64,000 nucleotides of DNA. Origin: Siphonodentalium dalli (Eukaryota > Mollusca > Scaphopoda > Gadilida > Siphonodentaliidae). Where the stretch lies: NCBI GenBank assembly GCA_032622095.1, contig CP136066.1, positions 175,457,164 to 175,521,163 of the forward strand, written 5' to 3'. A program made the position numbers and the translations under genes. Below the pieces are notes generated by a model that had not been told where the DNA came from, searched no databases, and saw only the letters and a program-made list of their open reading frames with translations. Positions 33,095-44,572 of this stretch are shown here, piece by piece (positions within the stretch are counted from its first letter, which is position 1; each line of letters begins with the position of its first letter).

Positions 33095-36000
33095 TACCGG
33101 CCGGTAGACAATGTCAAAATTGGACAATTCAACGTGTGTGGCTGGACGGACGCCAACGGTAAACTCAGAGCAGAACTTGTTAATTGTGTGAATTGTGACA
33201 TTATTGCCATAAGTGAAACACATTTGAAGGACAATGCTGAACCGAGTTATACAACTGGTTATCGATGGATCGGCCAAAACAGAAAGGGATTACACAGGGA
33301 TGCACCGAAGGGATCAGGGGGTGTTGGTCTGTTAATAAAGGAGTGGGTGTATAAACAATTCATTGTAACTGTATGTGATAAAGGCTATGAAGGAATTATT
33401 GGTGTTAAATTCTTCGACCCCAAAACTGGCTGTTGTTTTATTGTCTACAGTTGTTACTTGCCACCCGAAAATTCACCATGGGGACGGGATGCTTCCGCAT
33501 TTCTTGCTCATGTCATAGGCTCTATTCATACTATCGCTGAAGCTGACTGTGTATTTATATGTGGCGATTTTAATTCGAGAACTGGAAATGAACTAGATTT
33601 TAATGCTGATACTGATTGTGTTCCCAAACGCTTGTCGATTGATGAAACCGTCAACCAACACGGACAAAGTTTCCTTGAGTTCTTGAATGATGTTAAGTGT
33701 CTGGTTTTGAATGGACGATTCGGCAGAGATTCTAACAAGTACACATACCAGTCTACCAATGGAAACTCTGTGGTTGATTATATATGTGTGCCGCATGATC
33801 AGTTGAGTATGTGTTCAGATTTCAAGGTTGAATCATGTCGGAATTTAATTGACTGTAACAAACTGCATGATTTACTGGCTAACAGAAGCCGTATTCCCGA
33901 CCACTCATTTCTTAGTGCCAAATATAAACTTTCAAAGGTTCCTTCCACAGAAGAGCAAACTTCAGAACACAGTCATCAACCTCGGCGTATCAGAGTTGAA
34001 AAATTACCAGATTTGTTTATGAATAACACGGAGTGTTGGTCCGAAGTTTCTAAACTTATCGTCCTGATCGAATCGTCTGCAAAAACTCAAAATAAAATCG
34101 ACGAACTGTATACGGAATTCAAAGATTTGTTGTTCAGAGAAGCCACCCGATCAATTCCGACAAGAGACAGTAGCAAACGATGTCGTAAACGATTGAGGCC
34201 TGATAAACCTTTCTGGAATGATGAACTTACGGATTTATGGAAAGCAATGCACGCAAATGAAAAACTATACTCTAAAATTCCAGGACATAATCGTGCTAAG
34301 CTGAACGCTCGTGAAAAGTTTAAAGCTAGCCAACAACTTCTTGACAGGAGAATTCGCTTCTTTGAACGAAAATATAAACATGACTTAGCCTTGCAGTGGG
34401 ACTCGGTTATTTTAGATCAACCCAACAAATTCTGGGATCATCTCCGAAATTTGGGACCCCGGCGAAAGCGGAAAGTTCCAAATGAATGTTACAATGACGA
34501 TGGTACAATAAACACTGATCCGACTGATGTGTTACGGAAATGGCAGACTGATTTCGCGGATTTGTTCAATTTTCGTGATGATGACTATTTCGACAATGAT
34601 TTCAGAGGGAGAATTATGGCCGAGAAATCACGAATGAAGTACTCATATTCACACGACACTATAGGGACATCTGACATTCTTAACCATTCTATAACTCGCG
34701 AAGAGGTAGAGCGAGTTGTGAATCGTGCGAAATCTGGAAAAGCTCCAGGATTTGACCAAATACCCAACGAGCTGCTCAAACCAAATGCATCTGTGTCCAT
34801 TCTTTATAAACTATTCGACCTTTCATTCAATCATAGTTTTATCCCAACAGAGTGGAAACGTGCTATCATCGTGCCCCTTCCAAAAGACTCAACGATGGAC
34901 TGTAGAGTACCGCTGAACTATCGAGGCGTCAGCCTTCAATCGGTTGCAGCCAAGTTATACAGTGCGGTCCTAAATACTAGACTCTCAGAATTCCTTGATG
35001 TTAATGATATTCTTGTAGATGAACAGAGTGGATTCAGGAAGGGGAGATCTTGTCTGGAACACGTATATACATTGTCGAGTTTAACGCGTTCACGGAAATC
35101 TACATTTGTGGCATTCGTTGACATGCGTAAAGCATTTGATTGCATCGATAGGGATCTACTAGAGTATAGACTTATGGAAACTGGTGTCCACGGAAATTTT
35201 CTAGCAGCGGTGAAGGAACTCTACACTCATACTGAGTCTTGTGTCCGATTGGGTGATACAGTTTCTGACTGGTTCCCGTGTCGCAATGGGGTGGTTCAGG
35301 GAAATAATCTTTCGCCAACACTTTTTTCTCTGTATGTGAACGATCTGGCGCGGAGTATTAAAGTTCTCAACAGGGGATTGGACATCGGAGATAGGAACGT
35401 TGGAATACTGCTATATGCAGATGATATTGCATTATTGGCTGGAAATGAACGAGATCTTCAGTGCATGCTTGATGTCATGGATGATTGGTGTCGAAAATGG
35501 AGACTACGTGTAAATAAGAACAAAACTAAAATTATTCATTTCCGTAAACACCAACGAGCACGTAGCGACTTTGTATTCAAAATAGGGGCGGATGATATCG
35601 AGTACGCCGAAAATTATAAGTATCTCGGGGTATTACTAAATGAAACCCATAAGTTTGGTGCGTGTTCATTCAATTCCATTGGATTCAAAACTTTCTCAAA
35701 ACTATATGATTCTTGTGTTGTGCCTATTCTAGATTATTGTAGCGGAGTTTGGGGTTATCGGAACTGTCACTGTATCGATGCGGTCCAGAACAGAGCCCAG
35801 CGATTTTTTCTAGGGGTACATCGGTTTGCTCCAATCCCAGCATTGAATGGAGAAATGGGTTGGATACCTTCTAGTGTCAGGCGCCACTTGAATATGTTTA
35901 AACTTTGGAATACTCTTATTCGAATGGACTCCAAACGACTTGCGAAAGCAGTATTTAAATGGGAACTGAGGATAGGTCGGATTGATAGTTGGACGGGTGA

Positions 36001-36550
36001 TATGAGGAAGTTATTCTCTCTTTGTCAACAAATCCACGTGTATGATAGTCAACTAAGTGTAGATTTAACAATTTGTGAGAAACACCTCAATGATAAAAAC
36101 CAGGATAAATGGTTGAGTGATCTAGAACGACTCAGGAAGCTAAGACTGTATAAAGATATTAAATTTAGTTATAACACCGAACTGTATGTAAATAGTTTTA
36201 ACATTTCGAAACATGAACGTTCTGTAATGGCGCAGTTACGGTGTGGAATACTACCATTGCGTGTTGAAACCGGCAGATGGAAGAGAGAGGATTTGGATGA
36301 ACGGTTATGTGTATTTTGCCATAGGAACAGTGTTGAGGATGAACTCCATTTCATTTTTTCACGTGGAGCTTACGATGATATCAGAGGTGACTTCTTCGCA
36401 AAGATAAATTTCTGTATAAATGGTGTAAATACTCTTAGTTTCATGGCTGGTTATTTAATGACTAACTTTCCACGTCAGACATCAAAATTTGTACATAAAG
36501 CATTCGAGAGGAGACAGTCCATAGTTTCGAGACCACGCAGTGCAATTTAA
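33089..36550 (+). CDS. LINE ORF2: endonuclease plus reverse transcriptase, 1153 aa
   Basis: Numbered from the codon after the ORF1 TAG. The apurinic-like endonuclease occupies about 1-250: VKIGQFNVCGW, AISETHL with Glu43, GDFN with Asp160, NGNSVVDYICVP, PDHSFL. The RT spans about 535-830: KSGKAPGFDQIP, DEQSGFRKGRSCLEHVYTLS, motif A FVDMRKAFD (Asp678), VVQGNNLSPTLF, motif C YADD at 776-779. The C terminus has CVFCHRNSVEDELHFIF (Cys1074, Cys1077, His about 1090), but the usual last Cys is Ser. Between YKYLGVLLNE and IGFKTFSKLYDSC the sequence looks about 25-30 residues shorter than in relatives, which may be an in-frame deletion. It nicks DNA and reverse-transcribes the element RNA at the target. 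No start codon is visible; see the leaky stop. Confidence 0.9.
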   Translation, partial: QSYRPVDNVKIGQFNVCGWTDANGKLRAELVNCVNCDIIAISETHLKDNAEPSYTTGYRWIGQNRKGLHRDAPKGSGGVGLLIKEWVYKQFIVTVCDKGYEGIIGVKFFDPKTGCCFIVYSCYLPPENSPWGRDASAFLAHVIGSIHTIAEADCVFICGDFNSRTGNELDFNADTDCVPKRLSIDETVNQHGQSFLEFLNDVKCLVLNGRFGRDSNKYTYQSTNGNSVVDYICVPHDQLSMCSDFKVESCRNLIDCNKLHDLLANRSRIPDHSFLSAKYKLSKVPSTEEQTSEHSHQPRRIRVEKLPDLFMNNTECWSEVSKLIVLIESSAKTQNKIDELYTEFKDLLFREATRSIPTRDSSKRCRKRLRPDKPFWNDELTDLWKAMHANEKLYSKIPGHNRAKLNAREKFKASQQLLDRRIRFFERKYKHDLALQWDSVILDQPNKFWDHLRNLGPRRKRKVPNECYNDDGTINTDPTDVLRKWQTDFADLFNFRDDDYFDNDFRGRIMAEKSRMKYSYSHDTIGTSDILNHSITREEVERVVNRAKSGKAPGFDQIPNELLKPNASVSILYKLFDLSFNHSFIPTEWKRAIIVPLPKDSTMDCRVPLNYRGVSLQSVAAKLYSAVLNTRLSEFLDVNDILVDEQSGFRKGRSCLEHVYTLSSLTRSRKSTFVAFVDMRKAFDCIDRDLLEYRLMETGVHGNFLAAVKELYTHTESCVRLGDTVSDWFPCRNGVVQGNNLSPTLFSLYVNDLARSIKVLNRGLDIGDRNVGILLYADDIALLAGNERDLQCMLDVMDDWCRKWRLRVNKNKTKIIHFRKHQRARSDFVFKIGADDIEYAENYKYLGVLLNETHKFGACSFNSIGFKTFSKLYDSCVVPILDYCSGVWGYRNCHCIDAVQNRAQRFFLGVHRFAPIPALNGEMGWIPSSVRRHLNMFKLWNTLIRMDSKRLAKAVFKWELRIGRIDSWTGDMRKLFSLCQQIHVYDSQLSVDLTICEKHLNDKNQDKWLSDLERLRKLRLYKDIKFSYNTELYVNSFNISKHERSVMAQLRCGILPLRVETGRWKREDLDERLCVFCHRNSVEDELHFIFSRGAYDDIRGDFFAKINFCINGVNTLSFMAGYLMTNFPRQTSKFVHKAFERRQSIVSRPRSAI

Positions 36551-38331
36551 TGTAAATATTGGACTTAAAGTGACTTATAGGCCTTAACGGCCGGGTGTAT
36601 TGGACATGTAACATAAATGTTGTACGCATATGTATTCTATTTATACACAGGTCACTATAATAAAATATATTCAATTCAATTCAATATGTGTCTGCTGATA
36701 ACCCAATCATTGCGGCTATGTTTGACCACAGTGAGTAACGCTCTGAACGTGTAGAGTGTCGTTGACTGGACGAAGTCGTCAGGCCGCTTAAAATAATTGT
36801 TCGCGCGATAACCCAAATGTTGGACGTTCTGTTTAAATCATTGTCAGTCTTCTCTTGGTTGTATACCAGTGATGGTCCCAGGATTTCCACAATGCAGGGG
36901 CTATATTATACCGGAAGCTACCGGACTGACCATTACATATTTCATCGACCGGAGGGGGGGGGCATGCAGCAACATGGGGCCTACCCCCCCGAAGACACGA
37001 ATCCACTCCTGATTTGTAAATATTGTAGTTGACAGTCATATCTGCCGTGCCTGTTTGCTACGAGTGATTAATCTCATATGCAGCAATTGATGCTATTCAT
37101 ATAATTATGAACATATTATTACAGCTTTAACTTTGAAGGTATACAGAAGGTGGTGTTGCTGCATATGTGTCTTCATTCGGGAAAAGGGTTGTCCAGCTAC
37201 GAGTCCACAACTACGTCACCTTTCCTCTCTTGTGGTATATACACACAATTTACAACTATGGAATATTTAAGTAAAACATTATGTTGTACATTCTTGCCCA
37301 GATAATCCCGGCCGATACATTCAACTAAATCCCTAAGTTATTCGAAACTTTCGAGAACCAGCCCCCTCCCCCAATCATGGATTATAGTCCAAAATGTGAT
37401 AATTCAAGCCTGTACAGGCTAAAATGGTGACAGTTAGGAAATTGTTCATCCTTTGGCCTGAGAAACATATACTGCTCTGTAAATTCTGGGTTAAAATGGG
37501 GGGGGGGTGACTCTTTTTTCTTTCAACGTTGTACCTGCATTAATGTTTTTGGCGCTGTAATGGGTATATGCAAAGAAATCCCAATTGAAAGTTATCACAT
37601 GAGCTCGCCCTCAAATTATCCGAGCAATCTCAACAAACTGGCATTGTCTGTCTTAATGTTCCAATGCCTGTATTGAAGGCATGAGAGCACCATATCGGAT
37701 TGTTAAAATTTGAACTGAGGCCATGCATAGTCGAGGAACAAATATCCTTATCCTGACTCGATTCGGCGTTGTCCGATTAGGCTAAATCACTTTATAACAT
37801 GGAATTCATCATGTATGAGTTAGTTGATAGCCATGTGTATTAATATAGCACTTCCAAAATGTGGAGCCAGAAAGCCGTTCGGGTTCTGCTGAACGAGATC
37901 AAATTGGGAGTCAGTGTGTGGGGCATTAAACACTCATGTATCACAATCGTCCTAAAATAGCTTCAAAAGTCTACACATTTATTTTTATTTTGGATGACCC
38001 TGTTTCCAAGAAATGACGAGAAACAAATCAAGTATAAAATCGACAGACTCAAATCCACTTTTCGAAATGAACTAAAACTCGTGAAAAACAGCAACATATA
38101 TCAGACAGGATTTATTCATTTCAGCACCCATGAAAAAAGACATGTTTATGACTGGCCTGATATCTCTTGATAACAGTTAGTTTGATTTTGGCTTATAACT
38201 ACTCACCGGTCTCTCCTGTTGAAATGGAACGATCGCGCGCATGCGATTAATGCTATCAATGATTGGTGTGACCATGTAAAATACATGTATTTTACATACA
38301 GACATTACATGCATGTGTGTATCCACCCTAA

Positions 38332-39690
38332 GGTAAGTAAGTACTACTAATTTGTTTTTTATCATTTCGTAAAAAATAATCCAGTTTTTGTATGTTAACG
38401 TTCTTTAAAAACACCGCGGTCTGGGTCAGGGGATGGGCTAGATGAAAATACGTCAAATATATGTGAAGTCTTTAATTGATAAAATGCTTATATTTAAGGC
38501 ACATGTATTTGGCACAATAGACCCCACCACCCAAAGACATACATAAAATGGCTGTCCCCTCATGGGTTTTTACGGGCACGTATGATGGGGATGGTGGGTG
38601 GTCAAGGGGCCCCAACAGCAATTGTTTCCGCAACACAAAATATTTTTACTCTTAAAACTTAGGAATAATGTTAGTTAACGTCCATATTACTTGCAAACAG
38701 TCAGTATTTAGTATCGTATTATAAATGAATGTCACTTTAAGTCCCTTCACACTCAAAACTCATGGACAAAATTGCATAAGCAATCACTACCACATCAAAC
38801 TGAACAAATCACTTATACAACCTATAATAGAAGATATAGGAACAGTTATGTATCTGGCTATTACAGTAGGTTGTGTAGTTGCTTAGTTCAGCTCAATATA
38901 AATAGAAGGGAATTATAGTATTCCATAATATAGCATTATGTATACAATAGACAATATATCTACAAAACCGCACATGGATTGAGGTGCTTTATTACACACG
39001 TTTGTTGTAGCACAACACAATAATTAATACATGTAGCCTAAGATGTCTGGAGTTGTAACATACGGCATGACAAATGAGTGTGTAATAACGTTCAATTGAT
39101 TCACATTCTTGTGCGGTTATGTATTTATTACACACCAACACAATGTAATCAACATAGCATTGATGGGTCTGAATGGGTGTGTAATAAAATTTATTTAACA
39201 TCATATCTGTGAGGATGTGGTAAACACTCCGGACATTTCACATTTACAATATTTGTTCAAATTGAATTAGTGTACAACAGAACTCAGCAAGGGATTCACC
39301 AAAGTGTACTTTTAATAAATGCTTAACTTTTTATATGGACTATGCTACATGTATGTGATAGCAAGAAAAGATAGTTTCATCATCATTATTATACAAGTTA
39401 AACGGACATGGCTCATTCGAACCTTAAGATGTGTGTATACGTAATTCGGGAGAAGGGGTCTCAAAAGATGCATATGTAAACTGTTGACGATCGAATTCGT
39501 CAATATAGTGCTAAAAAGACGTTTTGTTTGTTAAATTGTTTGCGTAAATATGATATCGTTTCATCTGTTCCAGTTACATTTTTCTAAGCAGCCGATCTTC
39601 CGAGTGATGCAGGCAGCGTTCGTGTGTTTTCGGAAATAAAATGCATTCCCGATGTGCACCATGTTTGTGACGTTTTTTTCCAAGTTTCAC
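38332..39690. other. Duplicated host flank, then unassigned sequence
   Basis: 38332-38420 (GTAAGTAAGTACTACTAATT) continues the segment duplicated from 28930-29010. 38510-38650 (GGGCACGTATGATGGGGATG, then ATTGTTTCCGCAACACAAAA) resembles 47450-47560. No gene was recognised. Confidence 0.45.
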
Positions 39691-39694
39691 CAGC

Positions 39695-39800
39695 GTCTCT
39701 ATCATTTTCGGTGCGCGACAAGGCGTTGCTGTTGTATCTTATTTGTCCATGCGAGAACAACAGTCTCTGTTGACAATTATTTAATGATAGAACGGTTCTT
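39695..39800. repeat. Inverted duplicate of 40710-40810
   Basis: About 95 bases match the reverse complement of 40710-40810, including TTTGTCCATGCGAGAACAAC and TTTAATGATAGAACGG. Both copies translate to a similar peptide (SLSVREKAFQF, then VCPCDNNGLC in the minus copy; LSFSVRDKALLLYLICPCEN, then NSLC here). Similarity extends past the stop, so a repeat is as likely as an exon. Confidence 0.55.
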
Positions 39801-40150
39801 CAGTTTGTTATACAAAGTCAACATGGATTTTAATCATTTACATTGATCTCACGGAACACATTATCTTTGCTCAAATATACTTTGAGTGAAATCGCAATTT
39901 TGTAAAGTCAATAACAGTTGAGCATAACACGATACATAAGTTATGTTTGGTCATTGAACTTCAATGCCGCTGTTCTTTCTAACTACTTACCAGTGAGTAA
40001 CATGCATGGCGCCATTGGAAGACGCGTGGTGGGTGATATATAACATTCTTGAAAACAATAAATGGTTGGAAAATTCAGACTAATAAATAACTTTAAAATA
40101 TTCCGATATTGGTACATTATCCGATTCGATGGTACCCGTATCATCAGATT

Positions 40151-40197
40151 CCAACAACAATCACAACAACAACAATAACAACAACAACAACAACATT
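40151..40197. repeat. CAA microsatellite
   Basis: Imperfect CAA/AAC trinucleotide run. Confidence 0.9.
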
Positions 40198-40709
40198 TCT
40201 TCAAAAGGCGCTTTAGTTATCAGAATCGAAAATATAAAAACGCGAACACTTATCTGTGATAGGTGCACCAACTACTGAAGTTAGTAATAACATGAAATAT
40301 ACACAAACAATGTTTAGTCGTAAACCATATAACGTAGAATGTCTGTCCCAAAATGGCAAACAATCTACATAACACACCTGTTTACCCCATTTTATATTGG
40401 AGTAGTTTGAAAATAGACATGGAAAAGTAACACAAAAGCAGCATCTTCACCACCGGTTTCAGTCTCTAGAATAGAATTACCTTTATTTTAAAGTGTTTTT
40501 CCTCAAAATGTGTCTACATTGTTTACATGCCGTTCCCATAGCAACGACACCACTTTCAAATTTCACACCAGTGCGGAACATGAAGCTGGCATCTTTTACT
40601 TTGATATGGTACATAATTCTTATAATAATTAATTATTATTATATTAGTAATATTATGTTCCTGCCTGAAAACCCATCGTGGCTACGTTGCTGATAAATGC
40701 AGGAGGACT

Positions 40710-40810
40710 GTTCTATCATTAAATTCTTGTCACAGAGACCATTGTTGTCGCATGGACACACAGGATCAAATTGAAACGCCTTTTCGCGTACCGACAATGA
40801 TGGAAAATGG
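40710..40810. repeat. Inverted duplicate of 39695-39800
   Basis: On the minus strand this encodes SLSVREKAFQF followed by VCPCDNNGLCDKN, within an open frame from 40896. It is the better conserved of the two copies. Confidence 0.5.
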
Positions 40811-40819
40811 AAGATGGAT

Positions 40820-41738
40820 TGTTTGGGTCCCAAACACCCAGATTTTTGTGTAATTTCATGACTTGAATGCGTCTTTTTGGGACACATATTTGCCATAGAA
40901 AGGTAGTTTATGCATGTAATTATCTGTTTTAATACCGAGAAAAATTCAAAAGCGAATATTATGTTGTGTTTTTTTGGAGCGCAAACCGCAATGTGGCTTT
41001 AATCACTCAAATCAAGCATATAACAAAGAGAATTATATACCAATAAGTCTGATTAGGTGGTGGAATGTTGCAGCATGCTGCAATGTCAACTTAAGTTTAC
41101 TCATAAAAACTGTCAGTTTGATAAGTACACAGCATCTCAAAGTGTAATAGCAGATCACACATGGAATATTATTGTCTTGTATTTGTTTTTACCATAGTTA
41201 TTAATTAATCCAGCATAGATAAATGTTTTTGCTTGTTACCAATTCTGACAGTTTTGTTTTCAAAATGTAGCATAATGTAGCTATTTATAATTGATTGTTC
41301 AAATTTACAATATGGAGTATGAGCTAAGTAGACATATCTACCAGTCTAACAAAAGAATAATTCAAACAGCATCTGACAAAAAAATTCAACTGGACTGATT
41401 GTTATGAGAAAATACACTGAAGAAAAAGCACATACTATTAGAGACAAGTTCAGATATCATTATAGTATGCAAGGAAATACATTCGGTGTTGTTTTATCTC
41501 TCGTAAATCCTTGTTTTCGTGCTACTAGGGGTGGGTGTAAAAAAAATGGCTGCAACAAATTAGCAAAAACGGAAAAATCGGAAAACGTTTGTCCTCACAT
41601 GCACTCCAAAATACTCATGTTTCAATTATGAAATGCACGTACACTTTATGGTTCTTCAAAAGCTCCCGTCATATTAACCACATAATGTTCTGCCATGATA
41701 ATTTTATTGACACATAATGAGCTATATAGTTATAACAC
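40820..41738. other. Unassigned sequence upstream of the Mab-21-like fragment
   Basis: I looked for the missing nucleotidyltransferase half of the fragment at 41739 and found none. A frame at 41404-41631 includes text (GGGGTGGGTGTAAAAAAAAT) that recurs in the repeat at 47855, so it is probably not a gene. Confidence 0.45.
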
Positions 41739-42233
41739 ATGAAGACCACGGTATTACGTGATATGTTACATAAGTCACGTGCTGACAGTCGCGTGGGCAG
41801 CAATCAATGCGAGGGAAAAATCGACAGAATGTGCAATAAAATTACAAAAGAGTTGCTAACGTTTGCAGTCGGGCACATCGAAAAGTTCAGTTATCCTCTA
41901 TATAATGACACCTATTCAATGCGACCGGAGCCAGTCGGTGACTTTATGACAAACATTACCGCATTGGATATTATTATCGAGAGAATGTTCCTTAACATCG
42001 AGTACGCTCTCCTTGTGCGCGCTCGGATCAAGGTGTCTCGTGGATCAAATGGTTTGATAGGAATGTTAATGCAAACGACAAATCCGGAAAGTATAGAATA
42101 TCAGAGTTTCATGGCGTTATATGCAGTCAGTGATGTGCTAACTGATTTTAGCAATTTGTGCATGGCGTCAGAAAAGCATCAAGGTTGGATGGAATTCATG
42201 GCCGATACATTCCGCCGAGATCAATGTTCCTAA
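41739..42233 (+). pseudogene. Mab-21-like C-terminal fragment, open 164-aa frame
   Basis: The frame aligns with about the last 200 residues of the intact gene at 2697-4799, from its VLRDISQKS region onward. Examples are ITKELLTFAVGHIEKFSYPL, then NPESIEYQ and SEKHQGWMEFMADTF. It ends TAA. The nucleotidyltransferase core is absent upstream, and similarity begins sharply near 41745. It is uninterrupted and shows mostly substitution differences, so it could be under constraint as an exon. A truncated duplicate is the simpler reading. Its 3' flank resembles that of the fragment at 4866-5135. Confidence 0.7.
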
Positions 42234-42759
42234 ACTGTACGTCATTGAAGCTGAATGCGTAACATCAATATAATATATATAGCATATTCCACCGTTGTTA
42301 GTTCCCTGTAACCTCCGGCACAACAATTACCATGCATACACACTGTATCGATGTGAACAACCATGTCCATCAACAGGCATCAAAGATGGATGAAACTCAT
42401 GTTTCACATGTCATGGCCCGATACCATAAACACCGTTCGTAAATGTTACATCTTAGAAGATAGATAAGATACATGATCACAAACGAAGCAAGTAAACATA
42501 CACTCTATTCAACAAGGTGGATAACACAATTCAGTAATAACAACGATGGGCGGAACTGAATGCAAGGCAACGTGACCATAAACACCATTCGTAAACTGTT
42601 CGTCAATACGGGGGGGGGGGGTGTAAAAATAGCAGGAAGGTATGCGTTTTTTTTGCATCTGGCATTTTCGGGAACCAATCACCTCCAAACCTGCAAATTT
42701 CACTAATGTTGGTCCGAAACCGCATAAAACACTACTTATTTTGCTCATACAACTAGGAA
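42234..42759. other. 3' flank of the Mab-21-like fragment
   Basis: Residual similarity to the Mab-21-like gene (AAGCTGAATGCG, 42249) and to 5345-5420 is present, then a G-run at 42609-42620. Otherwise unassigned. Confidence 0.4.
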
Positions 42760-42960
42760 CTTTAGTCCAAATGACAGTTTATCCAATATTAACAGCTGTG
42801 TTTTGATAAAAACTTAACCAGTTAACTTTACACCAGATAGTTTTCTATGACGATATATCAACAAATGTGCCGGTGTGTGCACGCAGCCTTAGGAGCCTCT
42901 GTTCATCGGAGTCGAGATCTCTAGACAAACTTAGAACTCGCGTGTATTCAGCGTAACTAT
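42760..42960. repeat. Diverged direct repeat (partner 43590-43750)
   Basis: ACACCAGATAGTTTTCTATG, GAGCCTCTGTTCATCGGAGT and GTGTATTCAGCGTAACTATT recur at 43597-43745 with small changes, about 800 bases downstream. Confidence 0.75.
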
Positions 42961-42969
42961 TATTATATT

Positions 42970-43140
42970 ATTACATTCACATTCAATAACGAATACTACA
43001 CATATTAGTTGCAATGTTCTGTTGAATAATAGATACCTTTCGCACAATGAACACGTACCGATAACGATTACAAATGGCTAATAATAGTCGTAAGTGTGTT
43101 GGACGGTCAAAACATAATTCTCAGAATAAACTCAAAAATG
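42970..43140. repeat. Dispersed repeat (partner 46525-46690)
   Basis: TTACATTCACATTCAATAAC, ATAACGATTACAAATGGCTA and ATAATAGTCGTAAGTGTGTT match the partner at about 46525-46690 in the same direction. Confidence 0.75.
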
Positions 43141-43200
43141 CTTTTAAAATGCATCTGTACATCAGCTAACTATGTGAGCAGTAAAAACTTTGTGAAAGAA

Positions 43201-43306
43201 GTTGATATTATTCAGACAAAATCACACGACGGCGTTCAAATAACAATGATTGTTATTTGTGTGTTTATCCGAATGCCATCATGTGATTCTGTCTGAATAA
43301 TGTCAA
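43201..43306. repeat. Palindromic element, about 106 bp
   Basis: GTTGATATTATTCAGACAAA at the left is the inverse of TCTGTCTGAATAATGTCAAC at the right. Arms of about 45-50 bases meet near TAACAATGATTGTTA. Arms are diverged by several mismatches. Confidence 0.85.
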
Positions 43307-43589
43307 CCGAAGAAGGCCTAAGGCCGAAAGCTTTTAAAGAGCGACTTATTTAATTTGTCAGCCTACATGTACATGGTCCCTCATCTCGTGGACCATTTTT
43401 ACACTTCTAAAAACTTCGTAGTTCCACCCGTAACGGTGTGACCGAAATTTGCCTATACATAGCATTACATTATCTCACAAGAATACACCATAAAGTTAGT
43501 TGCACCATTACATGGGGAAGTACAGGAATTTTACTTATCTTTGTGGTAGCTTTGATACAGATGCATTTTATGCGCAATATTGTCCTTTA

Positions 43590-43750
43590 TATTCTGACAC
43601 CAGGTAGTTATCTATGACGATTTGCCTTTAAAAATATACCAAACAAATGTGCCAGTTTGTGCACCAGCCTTATGAGCCTCTGTTCATCGTAGTCGTGATC
43701 TCTAGACGAACTTAAGTCTTATGACGTGTATTCAGCGTAACTGTTAATTT
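43590..43750. repeat. Diverged direct repeat (partner 42760-42960)
   Basis: Second copy of the block described at 42760, with AACAAATGTGCCAGTTTGTG and GAGCCTCTGTTCATCGTAGT. Confidence 0.75.
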
Positions 43751-43759
43751 GATCACACG

Positions 43760-44572
43760 CAAGCGTAATAAATGAACCAGAGCTAAAACAATAACATAGG
43801 GGTGTCTACATGTAGCGTTTAAAACAATTATTGTTAAAATCACTTTATAGATGGGGTTATTATCAATAGTTATATATGTTGTCGAGAGTGTATGGAACTG
43901 AAACTAATCAGTATACTATTTGGCGTACTGGGGAAGCTCTCCGCTTCAGATACGCAGGATGTTCATTTCACTCATAACATGCATCATGTCGATTTCAACG
44001 ATAGTCGACAAACAACGTCATCGTGTAACTTTCACCATTGAACGAATTCGCGTGGAACTGAATGTATCTTCTGCTTTGTTCATAAGTATGTGTTTTCATT
44101 CTATATGGATTATCAGATGCATATAAGTATGCAGACTTATGATAACAATCAAATCCATATTAAATATTATCTTATTTCCTTTCGCACGGTATATTCTCTA
44201 CAGAACCATGCAGTATTGATCAACTGCTGTGAATCAGTTGGAAAATAAAGCTTTGAGATACACGTAGATCGTGTTGAGTTGTGGTGATTTTAGCTTATTT
44301 AAAAATATATTAAAACTTCTTTGGGTCCAATGATTTGATCCAGTAGAGTGTCGGAGTAGACCCGTTAGAAATTCAGTATGAACCTACTTTGCCTTATAAA
44401 TAAAAACAAATAAATGATTGTATGACGTTTATATAAATAGGAGAATGTTGCACGTCGACTGATTTTGATTGGCCTCTTGGCAGCCGATTACGACATTAAT
44501 GCTTTATGCCCACCGATCTACTGTGCGACATTCTTGCTCCCCAAATTCAAAACAACAGCGTCGTATTAGATA
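43760..44572. other. Unassigned sequence
   Basis: No gene was recognised. An AATAAA occurs at 44245. A frame starting at 44506 runs into the segmental duplication (to 44733). It ends in KCCQFCIVCSELDALKQKLQ followed by KIKCVCDE, a Cys-rich then coiled-coil-like stretch shared in part with 17552-17665. Whether it is translated is unknown. Confidence 0.35.

Larger units (their letters stand above)
32092..36683 (+). mobile_element. Near-complete CR1/L2-type LINE
   Basis: It comprises a short 5' leader (about 140 bases), ORF1, ORF2 and a 130-base 3' region ending in AATAAAATATATTCAATTCA plus more TTCAA repeats. ATATGT at 32086-32091 and 36684-36689 is a plausible target duplication. The surrounding sequence is the Harbinger-like element, so the LINE jumped into it. 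Both ORFs are open end to end, which suggests a recent insertion. Clade (CR1 or L2) is my reading of tail and domain order. Confidence 0.88.
32003..38328. mobile_element. PIF/Harbinger-like non-autonomous element, split by a LINE
   Basis: The ends are GGGTGGATACACACATGCAT (32003 onward) and its inverse ending ATCCACCC at 38328. TAA lies on both sides (32000-32002 and 38329-38331). A 3-bp TWA-type target duplication with GG-starting TIRs points to PIF/Harbinger. Without the LINE (32092-36683) it would be about 1.7 kb. It matches, inverted, the 838-bp copy at 61545-62382 in several blocks: CCCAATCATTGCGGCTATGT (36704), CATTGTCAGTCTTCTCTTGG (36839), AATATTTAAGTAAAACATTA (37261) and the TGTAAAATACATGTATTTTACA palindrome near 38275. 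No transposase frame is present. The uninserted sister segment at 28930 serves as the empty site. Confidence 0.8.

Noticed and set aside
33134-36550. ORF2 starting at the GTG of 33134
   Set aside because: The codon is not an ATG, and the endonuclease motif (VKIGQFN) begins upstream of it. The frame really opens right after the ORF1 TAG.
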